From NCBI GenBank assembly GCA_964352735.1, contig CAYGTC010000011.1:1-64000 (forward strand): a stretch of 64,000 nucleotides of DNA, in the 5' to 3' direction. This DNA comes from NORP309 sp964352735. GTDB taxonomy: Bacteria; Pseudomonadota; Gammaproteobacteria; Xanthomonadales; Marinicellaceae. The notes under the pieces were generated by a model. The model worked only from the letters and a program-made list of their open reading frames with translations. It did not search any database and was not told where the DNA came from. Positions 55,159 through 64,000 of the stretch are shown here, in pieces; position 1 is the first letter of the stretch; each line of letters begins with the position of its first letter. The translations under genes were made by a program, and so were the position numbers.

Positions 55159-56439
55159 TTACAGTGCCTTATAACCAATATCGGTACGCATATACATACC
55201 AGACCAATTGATCTCTTTAATACTTTGATAAGCCAACTGCTGAGCACTTTCAATACCATTGGCTAAAGCACAGATACACAACACTCGGCCTCCATTGGTC
55301 AATAATTTACCATCTTGCGTTTTAGTACCAGCATGAAAAACTTTAACGTCTTCTAAATCAGATAACTGTTCTAATCCGGTAATTTCAGAACCTGTATTGT
55401 ATGCATGAGGATAACCGTCTTCAGCCAAAACCACACCCAAACATGCCCTATCATCCCAATCAATCATCTGATCAGCAATGTTACCGTTAATTGCTGCCAA
55501 GCACAATTTATCCAGATCGGTTTTAAGTCGCATCATGATTGGTTGTGTTTCTGGGTCTCCAAACCTAACATTAAACTCCAATACTTTTGGATGACCATTG
55601 TGATCGATCATTAACCCAGCGTAAAGAAAACCAACAAAGGGCCTCCCCTCACTTATCATGCCCTCAATACTTGGCTTAATGATGGTTTCTATGGTTCGGT
55701 CATAAACATCTTTATCAACAATGGGTGCTGGAGTATAAGCCCCCATACCGCCAGTATTAGGACCTTTGTCACCATTGTCGCGAGCCTTATGATCTTGTGA
55801 TGTCGCCATTGGTATAAAATTTTCACCATCCGCTATGACAATAAATGACGCTTCTTCACCAACAAGAAACTCTTCAATAACAATTCTATGTCCAGCTTCC
55901 CCAAATACATTCCCTGACAACATATCTTTAATTGTATCAGATGCCTTTTGGTAATCTTCTGCAATCACCACGCCTTTACCTGCCGCTAACCCATCAGCTT
56001 TAATAACTATTGGATAAGATTGACCCTTTAAATATTCTAAAGCTGTTTCAACAACCGTAAATGTTTCATAGGCTGCTGTTGGGATATGGTATTTTTTTAA
56101 AAAGGCTTTACTGTAAGCTTTAGAACCCTCTAATTCTGCTGCTCCAGCTGAAGGACCAAAACAGGCGATGCCCTCTGCCTTCATCAGATCTACTATGCCA
56201 TCACACAAAGGTTGTTCAGGGCCAACAATAACCAGGTTGATTTTTTCACTTTTACAGAAAACAATTAACCGCTCATAATCCTCTGCTGCAATCTCAATAT
56301 TTGAAACATTAACTTCAGAGGCTGTACCTGGATTACCCGGAGCCACATAAACTTGTTCAACTGATTTTGACAAACTGAGCTTCCAAGCCAAAGCATGCTC
56401 CCTGCCTCCAGAACCAATAACCAATACTTTATTTTTCAT
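55159..56439 (-). CDS. purD: phosphoribosylamine-glycine ligase (GARS)
   Basis: A 426-residue ATP-grasp enzyme of purine synthesis, joining glycine to phosphoribosylamine. It has VIGSGGREHALAWKL at the N-terminus, the ATP-grasp loop VIKADGLAAGKGVVIAE, and the family signature VRFGDPETQPIM. It follows purH by 27 bases on the same strand, the conserved purHD order. Normal length and no anomaly. Confidence 0.97.
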   Translation of the reverse strand: MKNKVLVIGSGGREHALAWKLSLSKSVEQVYVAPGNPGTASEVNVSNIEIAAEDYERLIVFCKSEKINLVIVGPEQPLCDGIVDLMKAEGIACFGPSAGAAELEGSKAYSKAFLKKYHIPTAAYETFTVVETALEYLKGQSYPIVIKADGLAAGKGVVIAEDYQKASDTIKDMLSGNVFGEAGHRIVIEEFLVGEEASFIVIADGENFIPMATSQDHKARDNGDKGPNTGGMGAYTPAPIVDKDVYDRTIETIIKPSIEGMISEGRPFVGFLYAGLMIDHNGHPKVLEFNVRFGDPETQPIMMRLKTDLDKLCLAAINGNIADQMIDWDDRACLGVVLAEDGYPHAYNTGSEITGLEQLSDLEDVKVFHAGTKTQDGKLLTNGGRVLCICALANGIESAQQLAYQSIKEINWSGMYMRTDIGYKAL

Positions 56440-56466
56440 ATCTATTTAATTTGATTTGTGATGCCA

Positions 56467-58050
56467 TTAATGATTAAAATGTCTAACACCAGTAAATATC
56501 ATTACCATGTTGTGTTCGTTTGCTGCGTCAATCACTTCTTCATCCCTAATAGAACCTCCAGGCTGAATGACTGCTGAGATGCCACTGGTAGCGGCTGCAT
56601 CAATGCCATCTCTGAATGGGAAAAACGCATCTGAAGCCATCACAGAATTGGTCACCTTAAGGCCCGCGTCTTGCGCTTTTATTGATGCGATTCTGGCACT
56701 CACCACACGACTCATTTGCCCTGCACCAATGCCAACAGTCATCAAATCCTTACCGTAAACAATGGCATTTGACTTAACTCTTTTTGCCACTTTCCAGGTA
56801 AATTTAAGATCTGCCAACTGATTTTCAGTGGGTTCACGCTTACTTACAACAGTTAATTGGTCGTCTGATAGACTCATGATGTCTGCATCCTGAACCAAAA
56901 GACCACCATTGACTTTTTTAATCATTTTCCATGGTTCAGCAGGCGTTTTCCATTGGCCACAATTCAAAATTCTTAAGTTTTTCTTGACCGCAAATATTTT
57001 CAAAGCCTCTGGTTCATAATCTGGTGCAACAATCACTTCCACAAATTGCTTCTCAGTAATGGTCATCGCCAATTTACTGGTCACAATATCATTGAAAGCA
57101 ATGACACCTCCAAATGCAGAGGTCGGATCTGTTGAAAAAGCTTTTAAGTAAGCCAGCTCCAAATTAGACTCTAAGGCAACGCCACATGGATTGGCATGCT
57201 TAACAATGACACATGCTGGCACATCTTCGAATTCTTTAACACATTCCAAAGCAGCATCTGCATCAGCAATGTTATTGTAGCTCAGCGCTTTTCCTTGTAA
57301 TTGTTTAGTAAATCCAATGGTCCCAACCTTTGGGGCTCTTTCTACATAAAACGCACCCTTTTGATGCGGATTTTCTCCATACCTCAAGTGCCCACCATGG
57401 TTGTATTGCATGGTTAAATACCTAGGAAAATCAGCCCTGTCACCCGTATCTTTTATGGAACTGAGGTAATTGGCAATCACTCCGTCATACTGAGCGGTGT
57501 GTGCAAATGCTTTGGCTGCAAGTATGTGTCTATTGGCATGTGAAATCCCGCCATAAGTCGTGACTTCATCAATAAACTCAGCATAATCTTCTGGATCAAC
57601 CATCACAGTAACACGATCATGATTTTTTGATGCTGCCCTGACCATTGCAGGCCCTCCAATATCAATGTTTTCTATGGCATCTTCCAATGAAGCATTTTCT
57701 GCATTGATGGTTTTTTCAAAAGGATAAAGATTCACCACCAATAGGTCAATGGCCTCAATGCCATTTTCTTGCATGACCTGTGAATCAACTGACAAGCGAC
57801 CCAGCAAGGCACCATGGATTTTAGGGTGCAATGTTTTGATTCTCCCATCCATCATTTCAGGAAAACCTGTATATTCAGCCACATCCGTAACTTCATGACC
57901 AAGGTCTCTCAAAAATTGAGCGGTCCCTCCTGTTGATAAAATTTCGACTCCCAACTCCTTTAATCCGTTGGCGAGCATTTCAAGGTGAGATTTATCAGAA
58001 ACACTGACAAGCGCCCGTCGAATCGGCACTCTATTTTGAGTAAATGACAT
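56467..58050 (-). CDS. purH: bifunctional AICAR transformylase/IMP cyclohydrolase
   Basis: A 527-residue enzyme for the last two steps of IMP synthesis. The N-terminal MGS-like cyclohydrolase domain (RRALVSVSDKSHLEML, TGFPEMMDGRIKTLHP) is followed by the transformylase with KHANPCGVA and the conserved FPFRDGIDAAA near the C-terminus. It is the first gene of purHD, just downstream of fis, an order typical of gammaproteobacteria. Confidence 0.97.
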   Translation of the reverse strand: MSFTQNRVPIRRALVSVSDKSHLEMLANGLKELGVEILSTGGTAQFLRDLGHEVTDVAEYTGFPEMMDGRIKTLHPKIHGALLGRLSVDSQVMQENGIEAIDLLVVNLYPFEKTINAENASLEDAIENIDIGGPAMVRAASKNHDRVTVMVDPEDYAEFIDEVTTYGGISHANRHILAAKAFAHTAQYDGVIANYLSSIKDTGDRADFPRYLTMQYNHGGHLRYGENPHQKGAFYVERAPKVGTIGFTKQLQGKALSYNNIADADAALECVKEFEDVPACVIVKHANPCGVALESNLELAYLKAFSTDPTSAFGGVIAFNDIVTSKLAMTITEKQFVEVIVAPDYEPEALKIFAVKKNLRILNCGQWKTPAEPWKMIKKVNGGLLVQDADIMSLSDDQLTVVSKREPTENQLADLKFTWKVAKRVKSNAIVYGKDLMTVGIGAGQMSRVVSARIASIKAQDAGLKVTNSVMASDAFFPFRDGIDAAATSGISAVIQPGGSIRDEEVIDAANEHNMVMIFTGVRHFNH

Positions 58051-58275
58051 AATATAATTTTGATTGGAGACGGCTAGCTATTATACCTTTTCTCTGACAG
58101 AGAAAAAAACAAAACTGAAAAAATTACAAGACTTAAACAATATGAACTTACGTGTACAAAAACAACTGTGGCTTTCATTTGGATAGCATTCAACCAACCG
58201 TGAACGATCACAGTCATTAAAAGAGCGCATCAATCTAATAATAAAGCCTCATTCAAAGCAATGAAATAGGTAAAC

Positions 58276-58512
58276 TTATAATTTGTGCTTTCTGATTTTA
58301 TTGCGCAGTGTGGTTCTGGTAACGCCCAGAATTTCAGATGTTTTGGTTCTGTTACCATTGGTATAAGACAACACCTCTAAAATTATCCCTTTTTCTATTT
58401 CGTCAATCACAAAATTATAAAGGTTTTTTGCTTGATGCCCTTTCATATTTTGCAGATACTCTTTAACAGTGTGACGTGTATATTCCTGCAAATTCATTTT
58501 ATCCTGATTCAT
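58276..58512 (-). CDS. fis: nucleoid-associated protein Fis
   Basis: A 78-residue protein whose C-terminal HTH (EVLSYTNGNRTKTSEILGVTRTTLRNKIRKHKL) is that of Fis; the N-terminal part HTVKEYLQNMKGHQ corresponds to the dimer region. E. coli Fis is 98 residues, so this form is N-terminally shorter, as in several other gammaproteobacteria. GTGGGAAAAATC precedes the ATG at 58512; the frame is open from 58524. It lies between the zinc-ribbon gene and purH. It would bind DNA as a growth-phase-responsive global regulator. Confidence 0.88.
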   Translation of the reverse strand: MNQDKMNLQEYTRHTVKEYLQNMKGHQAKNLYNFVIDEIEKGIILEVLSYTNGNRTKTSEILGVTRTTLRNKIRKHKL

Positions 58513-58595
58513 GATTTTTCCCACTCTTTTATTTTAAACACCCATATAAGAAGCCATCAAATAAATTCAACCAATAAAAATTGCCTCAGCATTTA

Positions 58596-59423
58596 TTATT
58601 TTGATCCGTATGTAGGGCTAAACCCCACTTCAAATGTCACCGCATTTTTGCCTGGACTTTGTAACTCTAATGTTACAGGGATTAAAACATTTGGCATCAT
58701 TCCTGCATCCAACACCTCTTGATCAAGGTACTCTGAGGGCAAAAATCGACGCATAGCTACGATCTCACCATTGAGATTAGACATTTTTATCTGCAATGCA
58801 GGAAAATCCTGAGATACTTTATTATTATTGATGATACCTGTAGTAATGATCAAAGCATTATCCCTACCCGGATGCTGCCTAATACTGCGAGAAACCAGTG
58901 TGATTTTACCAATCTTTTGATTCCCAGCGTTTTCATAACAACTCGTTTGAACGCAAATTTTATCTTTTATCGATCCATCTGGCAACTCAATACTGCCATG
59001 TTTAAGTGCTATGGTGGTTTGCCAAGTCAATAATACCAACAATGACAAAGTAAAAAACAACCACAATAACATATTTTGGGGACTTTTAATCGATTCTTTT
59101 TCATTAACAAATTCAGGCTTAATATTGAGATGAACTTCTTCCTGATTAAAATCAATGGGCGCTACATCCCCAGTGACTTGTTTTTGTTTTGGGATTGGCG
59201 ACGCTACTATGCTCTCTTTAATTTCATGGGTTAGTAATGGTGGCGGATTATCACTTTCATGTAAAATCAAATCTGCCCCGCCTTGAGGCTTATATGCAGA
59301 CAAGGTATCCAGAGAATTAAAAACAGCACCACAGGAGCTGCATCTGACCATGGCACTGGCAGTGACCAAGTCATCAACAACAACCTTAAATATTTCTCCA
59401 CATCCTCTACATTGGGTGAACAT
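58596..59423 (-). CDS. zinc-ribbon DUF3426 membrane protein
   Basis: A 275-residue protein with an N-terminal zinc ribbon (CRGCGEIFKV...RCSSCGAVFNS), a linker, one membrane helix (about residues 120-140, LLWLFFTLSLLVLLTW) and a C-terminal DUF3426 domain (GIINNNKVSQDFPALQIKMSN). Widespread between prmA and fis in gammaproteobacteria; function unknown. Its ATG is 26 bases from the prmA stop. Confidence 0.9.
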   Translation of the reverse strand: MFTQCRGCGEIFKVVVDDLVTASAMVRCSSCGAVFNSLDTLSAYKPQGGADLILHESDNPPPLLTHEIKESIVASPIPKQKQVTGDVAPIDFNQEEVHLNIKPEFVNEKESIKSPQNMLLWLFFTLSLLVLLTWQTTIALKHGSIELPDGSIKDKICVQTSCYENAGNQKIGKITLVSRSIRQHPGRDNALIITTGIINNNKVSQDFPALQIKMSNLNGEIVAMRRFLPSEYLDQEVLDAGMMPNVLIPVTLELQSPGKNAVTFEVGFSPTYGSK

Positions 59424-59448
59424 TGTTATTTCTCTTTGAAGTGCTAAG

Positions 59449-60342
59449 TTATTGTTCTTTACGTATACAAAAGACTGAAGCCCAATCTTCTAAAATTTTA
59501 ATTTCAAAGTCAATAAATGACTGTTCAAAGGCCTCAACAATTTCATCAACTTGCTCTGCAAGGATACCCGACATGATCAATTGCCCTCCTGGTTTGAGCA
59601 GACCGTCAAAAGTATCAACCAAGCTGATCAGCGGTCCTGCTAAAATATTTGCCATCACCACATCCATATGTTTCAAATTTTCGATCTCACTGGTCTCCAC
59701 CACTTTTATACCAGATAAAACCTTATTGTTCTGCGCATTACTGATGGTAGACTCAATAGCCTGAGGATCAATATCAGTACAAAAAGCTTGTTTGGCTCCA
59801 TGTTTAAGAGCTGCAATGGCAAGAATACCTGATCCACAGCCAAAATCAACCACATCCATTCCAGTTAAGCGGTGTACATCAATCCATTCCAGACACAAAG
59901 CTGTAGTTGCATGTGTTCCGGTTCCGAAAGCCAGCCCTGGATCCAAATAAATATTTACAGCTTGATCATCAATGGCCTCAAAAACACTGGGAATCACCCA
60001 AGTTTTTTGACCAAATTGCATTGGTTTAAAATGTTCTAACCAAGTGCGTTCCCACACCTGGTTCTTTAAACGGCTACATTTCACCACACATTGTGGAAAC
60101 TGTTTAATTGTGAGATCGACAATTGTTTTTTCATCATACTCAGTGGTAAACATTGCCGTGATTTCAACCGCATTCCACAAGGGCATTTCACCTGGAGCAG
60201 GCTCCAATATTGCCATATCTTCACCGTCTCGATAAGTGACTGAACAAGCTCCCAAAGTCAATAAAAAATCCTCGTACTCATCTGTTTCAGATTTTTGACA
60301 AGGAATTTTTATCTCAAAATAATCGCTGCCTAATTCAGACAT
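59449..60342 (-). CDS. prmA: ribosomal protein L11 methyltransferase
   Basis: A 297-residue enzyme that trimethylates ribosomal protein L11. The N-terminal substrate domain (SDYFEIKIPCQKSETDEYEDFLLTLGA) is followed by the SAM domain with LDPGLAFGTGTHATT and VVDFGCGSGILAIAA. It overlaps accC by eight bases, an arrangement conserved in gammaproteobacteria. Confidence 0.96.
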   Translation of the reverse strand: MSELGSDYFEIKIPCQKSETDEYEDFLLTLGACSVTYRDGEDMAILEPAPGEMPLWNAVEITAMFTTEYDEKTIVDLTIKQFPQCVVKCSRLKNQVWERTWLEHFKPMQFGQKTWVIPSVFEAIDDQAVNIYLDPGLAFGTGTHATTALCLEWIDVHRLTGMDVVDFGCGSGILAIAALKHGAKQAFCTDIDPQAIESTISNAQNNKVLSGIKVVETSEIENLKHMDVVMANILAGPLISLVDTFDGLLKPGGQLIMSGILAEQVDEIVEAFEQSFIDFEIKILEDWASVFCIRKEQ

Positions 60343-61687
60343 TATTGGATTTTTTTAATAATTTTTCAAGGTAATGAATATTCTGACCACCTTCTACAAA
60401 GCCTTGATCCTCCATAATCATTTGTTGCAATGCAATATTGGTATTGATACCAGAGACAACTGTCTCAGCCAACGCTAAACGCATTCGCTTAATCGCTGTC
60501 TTACGATCTTCTCCCCTGACAATAATTTTACCGATCATAGAATCATAATTGGGCGGCACTTTATATCCATCATAAACATGAGAATCGACACGAACACCAG
60601 GACCACCTGGCGCATGAAATATGTCAATCAATCCAGGCGAAGGCATGAATGTTTTTGCGTCTTCTGCATTGACTCTACATTCGATGGCATGTCCTGATAA
60701 AACAATGTCCTTTTGTTGAATTTGCATTTTTTCTCCATTAGCAATCAACAATTGTTGTTTTATTAAATCAACACCAGTAATTGCTTCAGTGACAGGATGC
60801 TCAACCTGAATACGCGTATTCATTTCAATAAAATAGAACTGACCATCATCATACAAAAACTCGAATGTTCCAGCACCTTCATACTTGATTCTTTTACACG
60901 CTTCAACACACACTTTTCCAATGGCACTACGCTCTTGCTCTGAAAGTCCAGGAGCAGGAGCTTCTTCAACCACTTTTTGGTGCCTACGTTGCATTGAACA
61001 ATCTCGCTCACCCAAATGAATCGCATGACCATGTTTGTCTGATAGAACCTGTATTTCAATATGCCTTGGATTCTGCAAATACTTTTCCATGTAGACCGTT
61101 CCATCACCAAAAGCGGCAGCCGCTTCTGTTTGTGTCATTTTAATCGCATTATTTAAAGCCGCATCGGTATTAACAACCCTCATCCCTCTGCCGCCTCCAC
61201 CAGCAGCCGCTTTAATAATGATCGGATAACCAATTTTATTGGCTATTTTTAAATTTCTTTCGACATCATCATTCAAAGGCCCATCTGAGCCAGGCACACA
61301 TGGTACACCAGCTGATTTCATGGCATCAATCGCCGCCACCTTATCACCCATCAATCGAATGGTCTCTGCTCTTGGCCCAATAAAGGTAAACCCTGAGTTT
61401 TCCACTCTTTCAGCAAAATCAGCATTCTCTGCCAAAAATCCATAACCAGGATGAATGGCCTGAGCATCGGTCACTTCTGCTGCGGCTATGATTTTGGGTA
61501 TATCCAAATAACTTTCCAGTGATGATGGAGGACCAATGCACACTGATTCATCAGCCATACCCACATGTTTTTGATTTCTATCAACGGTAGAATGGACGGC
61601 GACTGTCTTGATACCCATGGTATGACAAGCCCTTAATATTCTTAGGGCGATTTCTCCCCTATTGGCAATAACAACTTTAGAAAACAT
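60335..61687 (-). CDS. accC: biotin carboxylase subunit of acetyl-CoA carboxylase
   Basis: A 450-residue ATP-grasp enzyme that carboxylates the biotin on AccB, the first step of fatty-acid synthesis. Motifs: VVIANRGEIALRILRAC, GYGFLAENADFA, the glycine-rich loop KAAAGGGGRGMRVV, FIEMNTRIQVEHPVTE and ECRVNAED. It follows accB by 13 bases on the same strand. Normal length. Confidence 0.98.
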   Translation of the reverse strand: MFSKVVIANRGEIALRILRACHTMGIKTVAVHSTVDRNQKHVGMADESVCIGPPSSLESYLDIPKIIAAAEVTDAQAIHPGYGFLAENADFAERVENSGFTFIGPRAETIRLMGDKVAAIDAMKSAGVPCVPGSDGPLNDDVERNLKIANKIGYPIIIKAAAGGGGRGMRVVNTDAALNNAIKMTQTEAAAAFGDGTVYMEKYLQNPRHIEIQVLSDKHGHAIHLGERDCSMQRRHQKVVEEAPAPGLSEQERSAIGKVCVEACKRIKYEGAGTFEFLYDDGQFYFIEMNTRIQVEHPVTEAITGVDLIKQQLLIANGEKMQIQQKDIVLSGHAIECRVNAEDAKTFMPSPGLIDIFHAPGGPGVRVDSHVYDGYKVPPNYDSMIGKIIVRGEDRKTAIKRMRLALAETVVSGINTNIALQQMIMEDQGFVEGGQNIHYLEKLLKKSNNV

Positions 61688-61700
61688 AAACAGTTACCAC

Positions 61701-62156
61701 CTAACTAATGACAAACAAAGGTTCATCATATTCAATTGGCTGCGCATTCTCAACCAATACCTTAGTGACAGTTCCTGCAAACTCTGACTCTATTTGATTG
61801 AACATTTTCATTGCTTCAACCACACACAAAGTATCTCCCACCTCGACCTTCTGGCCAACCTTCACAAAAGGCTCTGCCTCAGGAGAAGATGCAGAATAAA
61901 ATGTACCCACCATTGGGCTTCTTTGTATGTTTCCATCTTCTGAAATCTCAGGAGTCGCAGCACCTGAGGCAACTGGAACAGCCGCCGCAACAGGCGCTGA
62001 CGTCACAGGCGCAGCATGAGTGCTGATAACCTGTTGTTGAACCCCTTGAGATTGTCTTGATAATTTAACAGACTCTTCGCCTTCTTGAATTTCCATTTCT
62101 GTGAGAGTTGAGTTTTCTAACAACTCAATGAGCTTTTTTATTTTTCTAATATCCAC
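61701..62156 (-). CDS. accB: biotin carboxyl carrier protein
   Basis: A 151-residue protein with the biotinylation motif VVEAMKMFNQIESE, an Ala/Pro/Val-rich linker (TSAPVAAAVPVASGAATPE) and the usual N-terminal segment DIRKIKKLIELLENSTLTEMEI. It carries biotin between AccC and the carboxyltransferase. AroQ is encoded immediately upstream. Confidence 0.97.
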   Translation of the reverse strand: MDIRKIKKLIELLENSTLTEMEIQEGEESVKLSRQSQGVQQQVISTHAAPVTSAPVAAAVPVASGAATPEISEDGNIQRSPMVGTFYSASSPEAEPFVKVGQKVEVGDTLCVVEAMKMFNQIESEFAGTVTKVLVENAQPIEYDEPLFVIS

Positions 62157-62175
62157 GTGGTGTCCCCATGTTTTA

Positions 62176-62634
62176 TTATTGAGATTTATGATAATTTTCT
62201 ATAATGTATTTTAGCGCTAGTTGGTAACCATCGGCCCCCAAACCAACAATAGTGCCAAGTGCGATATCAGAAAACCAGCTTTTCTTCCTAAACGGTTCTC
62301 TGGCATGTATATTAGAAAGATGCACCTCAATAAAAGGTGTCTTTGTCGCCAACAGTGCATCCCTTATGGCCACACTGGTATGTGTGAATGCCGCAGGATT
62401 TATGATGATGTATTGGTTATCTTTATTAATTAATGCTTGTACTTTATCAACCAGTTCATATTCCTTGTTTGATTGAAAAAATGACAACACAATGCTGTTG
62501 TTGCCTTCAACTTGATCAATATGCTCTCGCATGCGATTTTCGATATCACCCAAAGTTGTATGACCGTATATTTCTGGTTCTCTCAGACCCAATAGATTGA
62601 GATTTGGGCCATTTAAAACAGTTATTTCAAGCAT
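62176..62634 (-). CDS. aroQ: 3-dehydroquinate dehydratase, type II
   Basis: A 152-residue shikimate-pathway enzyme that converts 3-dehydroquinate to 3-dehydroshikimate. Active-site motifs: NGPNLNLLGLREPEIYG (Tyr base), NPAAFTHTSVAIRDAL, and VHLSNIHAREPFRKKSWFSD. It heads the aroQ-accB-accC cluster common in gammaproteobacteria, 19 bases before accB. Confidence 0.97.
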   Translation of the reverse strand: MLEITVLNGPNLNLLGLREPEIYGHTTLGDIENRMREHIDQVEGNNSIVLSFFQSNKEYELVDKVQALINKDNQYIIINPAAFTHTSVAIRDALLATKTPFIEVHLSNIHAREPFRKKSWFSDIALGTIVGLGADGYQLALKYIIENYHKSQ

Positions 62635-62780
62635 TTTTATCCAATATTTGACGCTAACTTGCCACTAAAAGTATTAATTCTGGCCTAAACATCCGCAAAT
62701 GTCTATAAAAACCACATTTTTTACCTTTTTAATTAATTTACCTCAAACGTTCGTTTTAATTCAAATGCTACAAGTCATCA

Positions 62781-62831
62781 AAAAAAGCCATTGATAGCCA
62801 TTCCAAATAATCAGAACCGCATCAATGGCTT
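62781..62831 (-). terminator. terminator after dsbD
   Basis: On the minus strand AAGCCATTGAT and ATCAATGGCTT form a perfect 11-base-pair stem followed by a T run. It lies about 40 bases past the dsbD stop and separates it from aroQ. Confidence 0.8.
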
Positions 62832-62867
62832 ATTCAATATTAAAAATTGAGATGAAAAACCGACCTT

Positions 62868-64000
62868 TTACATATTTTTCAAATGCTCAACAAAGTCCTC
62901 TGCATTTTTGAACCCAAAGAAACTGTGTCGCGTCAAAAGCTTATCGTCTTTATCAAAAAACAACGTAGCAGGAGGTCCAACAATCTTAAATCGCTTCATC
63001 AATGCTTTATCAATGTCATCCTGATCGGTTACATCAGCTTTCAACACTAAAAACCTTTCTAACTCTTTCTGTACAATCGCTTTAGAATATGTAGCCCCTT
63101 CCATATGTTTACACTCAACACACCAATCTGCATAAAAATCCAATAAGACTATTTTATCGGTTTCTTTCATGGCTTTCTCTAAATCTTCATAAGATTTGAC
63201 CAATACAAAATGCGTTTCATGTTTGGTTAAGGGGTGCATAAAGTCTGAATTACCGCGTATCGCCCCAAGGATTTGTACAAAACCAATCGCCATCAATGCT
63301 AACTTAATGACAAAGAATATTGGTATCAACTTACCTTTAACGCCATTTTTAAGTGCATATCTGTACCAGAACACAGAAGTCAATAATGCCAATGTTCCAA
63401 ACAGAGCCAAGGTTACCGGCCCCGGAATGATTCTAGACAGGAACCAAATAGCCATGCCCAACAAGGCCACACCAAAGAAAGCTTTGATTACATTCATCCA
63501 ACCACCAGATTGAGGCATCCATTTACCTGCAGAAGCACCTATCAATAACAGTGGCACACCCATACCAATGGACATCGCAAACAGGGCAAAACCACCAACT
63601 ACTGGATCACCAGTATTAGAAATATACAAGACTGCACCAGCCAGAGGAGGAGCTACGCAAGGGCCAACAATAATTGCTGACAAGAAGCCCATAATTCCCA
63701 CACCAATGTATGAGCCTGATTTTTGCTTATTACTGATGTTAGACAATTTACTTTGCCAAGACGCCGGTAATTGCAAATCATAATAACCGAACATTGACAT
63801 TGCCAAAGCCACAAAAACCATACTGAAAGTGATAATGATCCACGGCTTCTGTAATGCCGCTTGTATATTGGCACCAAGTAAGCCAGCGATCACACCTGCC
63901 GCAGTATATGCCAAAGCCATGGCCAACACATAAATAAAAGATAAGGTAAAAGCTTTGGATCTTGAAATGTTACCTTGACCGATGATTAAACCTGAAAGAA
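62868..64000 (-). CDS. dsbD: protein-disulfide reductase DsbD (5' part beyond window)
   Basis: The C-terminal 377 residues of DsbD, which carries electrons from cytoplasmic thioredoxin to periplasmic DsbC and DsbG. A membrane block (the frame continues to the window edge, reading SGLIIGQGNISRSKAF at its upstream end), the second membrane Cys in IVGPCVAPPLAG, and a C-terminal thioredoxin domain with active site WCVECK are present. The usual periplasmic N-terminal domain and first membrane Cys lie outside the window. A GTG at 63929 is only an internal codon. Confidence 0.93.
   Translation of the reverse strand, partial: LSGLIIGQGNISRSKAFTLSFIYVLAMALAYTAAGVIAGLLGANIQAALQKPWIIITFSMVFVALAMSMFGYYDLQLPASWQSKLSNISNKQKSGSYIGVGIMGFLSAIIVGPCVAPPLAGAVLYISNTGDPVVGGFALFAMSIGMGVPLLLIGASAGKWMPQSGGWMNVIKAFFGVALLGMAIWFLSRIIPGPVTLALFGTLALLTSVFWYRYALKNGVKGKLIPIFFVIKLALMAIGFVQILGAIRGNSDFMHPLTKHETHFVLVKSYEDLEKAMKETDKIVLLDFYADWCVECKHMEGATYSKAIVQKELERFLVLKADVTDQDDIDKALMKRFKIVGPPATLFFDKDDKLLTRHSFFGFKNAEDFVEHLKNM

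Overview
The window is a low-G+C chromosomal segment from a Gammaproteobacterium. The right-hand part carries the conserved gammaproteobacterial order aroQ-accB-accC-prmA-zinc-ribbon/DUF3426-fis-purH-purD next to dsbD. The middle carries DUF2066-CDP-alcohol transferase-PerM-hda, the SRP RNA, tRNA-Asp and dusA. Large periplasmic Reg_prop sensors, secreted repeat proteins and an IFxxxFE-type C-terminal tail suggest a marine lineage such as Marinicella or a relative. That placement is inference. One run of exactly 100 N (27221-27320) shows this is scaffolded draft sequence.

Layout. 0-12.3 kb is accessory and metabolic: a hybrid two-component regulator with AraC output, a ferredoxin-reductase/fatty-acid-desaturase pair behind a promoter overlapped by FabR/DesT-like palindromes, a VOC protein, a divergent TetR/SDR pair with twin operators, a zinc-free alcohol dehydrogenase, a membrane protein and a DMT exporter. 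Small inverted-terminus repeats lie between these genes. 12.7-17.5 kb holds a Reg_prop diguanylate cyclase and a seven-repeat FG-GAP secreted protein. 17.6-22.7 kb is a TetR-controlled operon of an RND/MMPL exporter, a lipoprotein-sorting-like periplasmic protein and an outer-membrane protein. 22.8-27 kb has an AraC regulator, a transglutaminase-like protein, a cytosolic-type M14 carboxypeptidase and small unknowns. 27.1-27.6 kb is a repeat array around the assembly gap, next to ffs.

27.8-39.7 kb is mostly minus-strand housekeeping: hda, an AI-2E/PerM permease, a CDP-alcohol transferase, DUF2066, rhlE, tRNA-Asp and a citrulline-hydrolase-like protein. It ends in a tightly overlapping operon CRTAC1-like/TPR/dusA/zinc-ribbon. 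39.9-45.2 kb contains three tandem paralogous secreted proteins with C-terminal coiled coils, each followed by its own terminator. 45.2-51 kb is a surface-glycan modification set: FemAB-like acyltransferase, two DegT-type proteins, sulfotransferase, methyltransferase and a glycosyltransferase-like protein. 51.3-64 kb returns to core genes: a YebC-family protein, grxC, an AI-2E permease, an outer-membrane beta-barrel, purD, purH, fis, DUF3426, prmA, accC, accB, aroQ and a dsbD cut by the window edge.

The most interesting unit is the three-gene secreted coiled-coil family beside the glycan-modification genes. I infer that it could be a decorated surface structure. Other signals are possible non-AUG starts at two exported proteins, operators that predict regulons directly, a MITE-like repeat whose first bases are a stop codon, and a tandem repeat array at the ffs locus.
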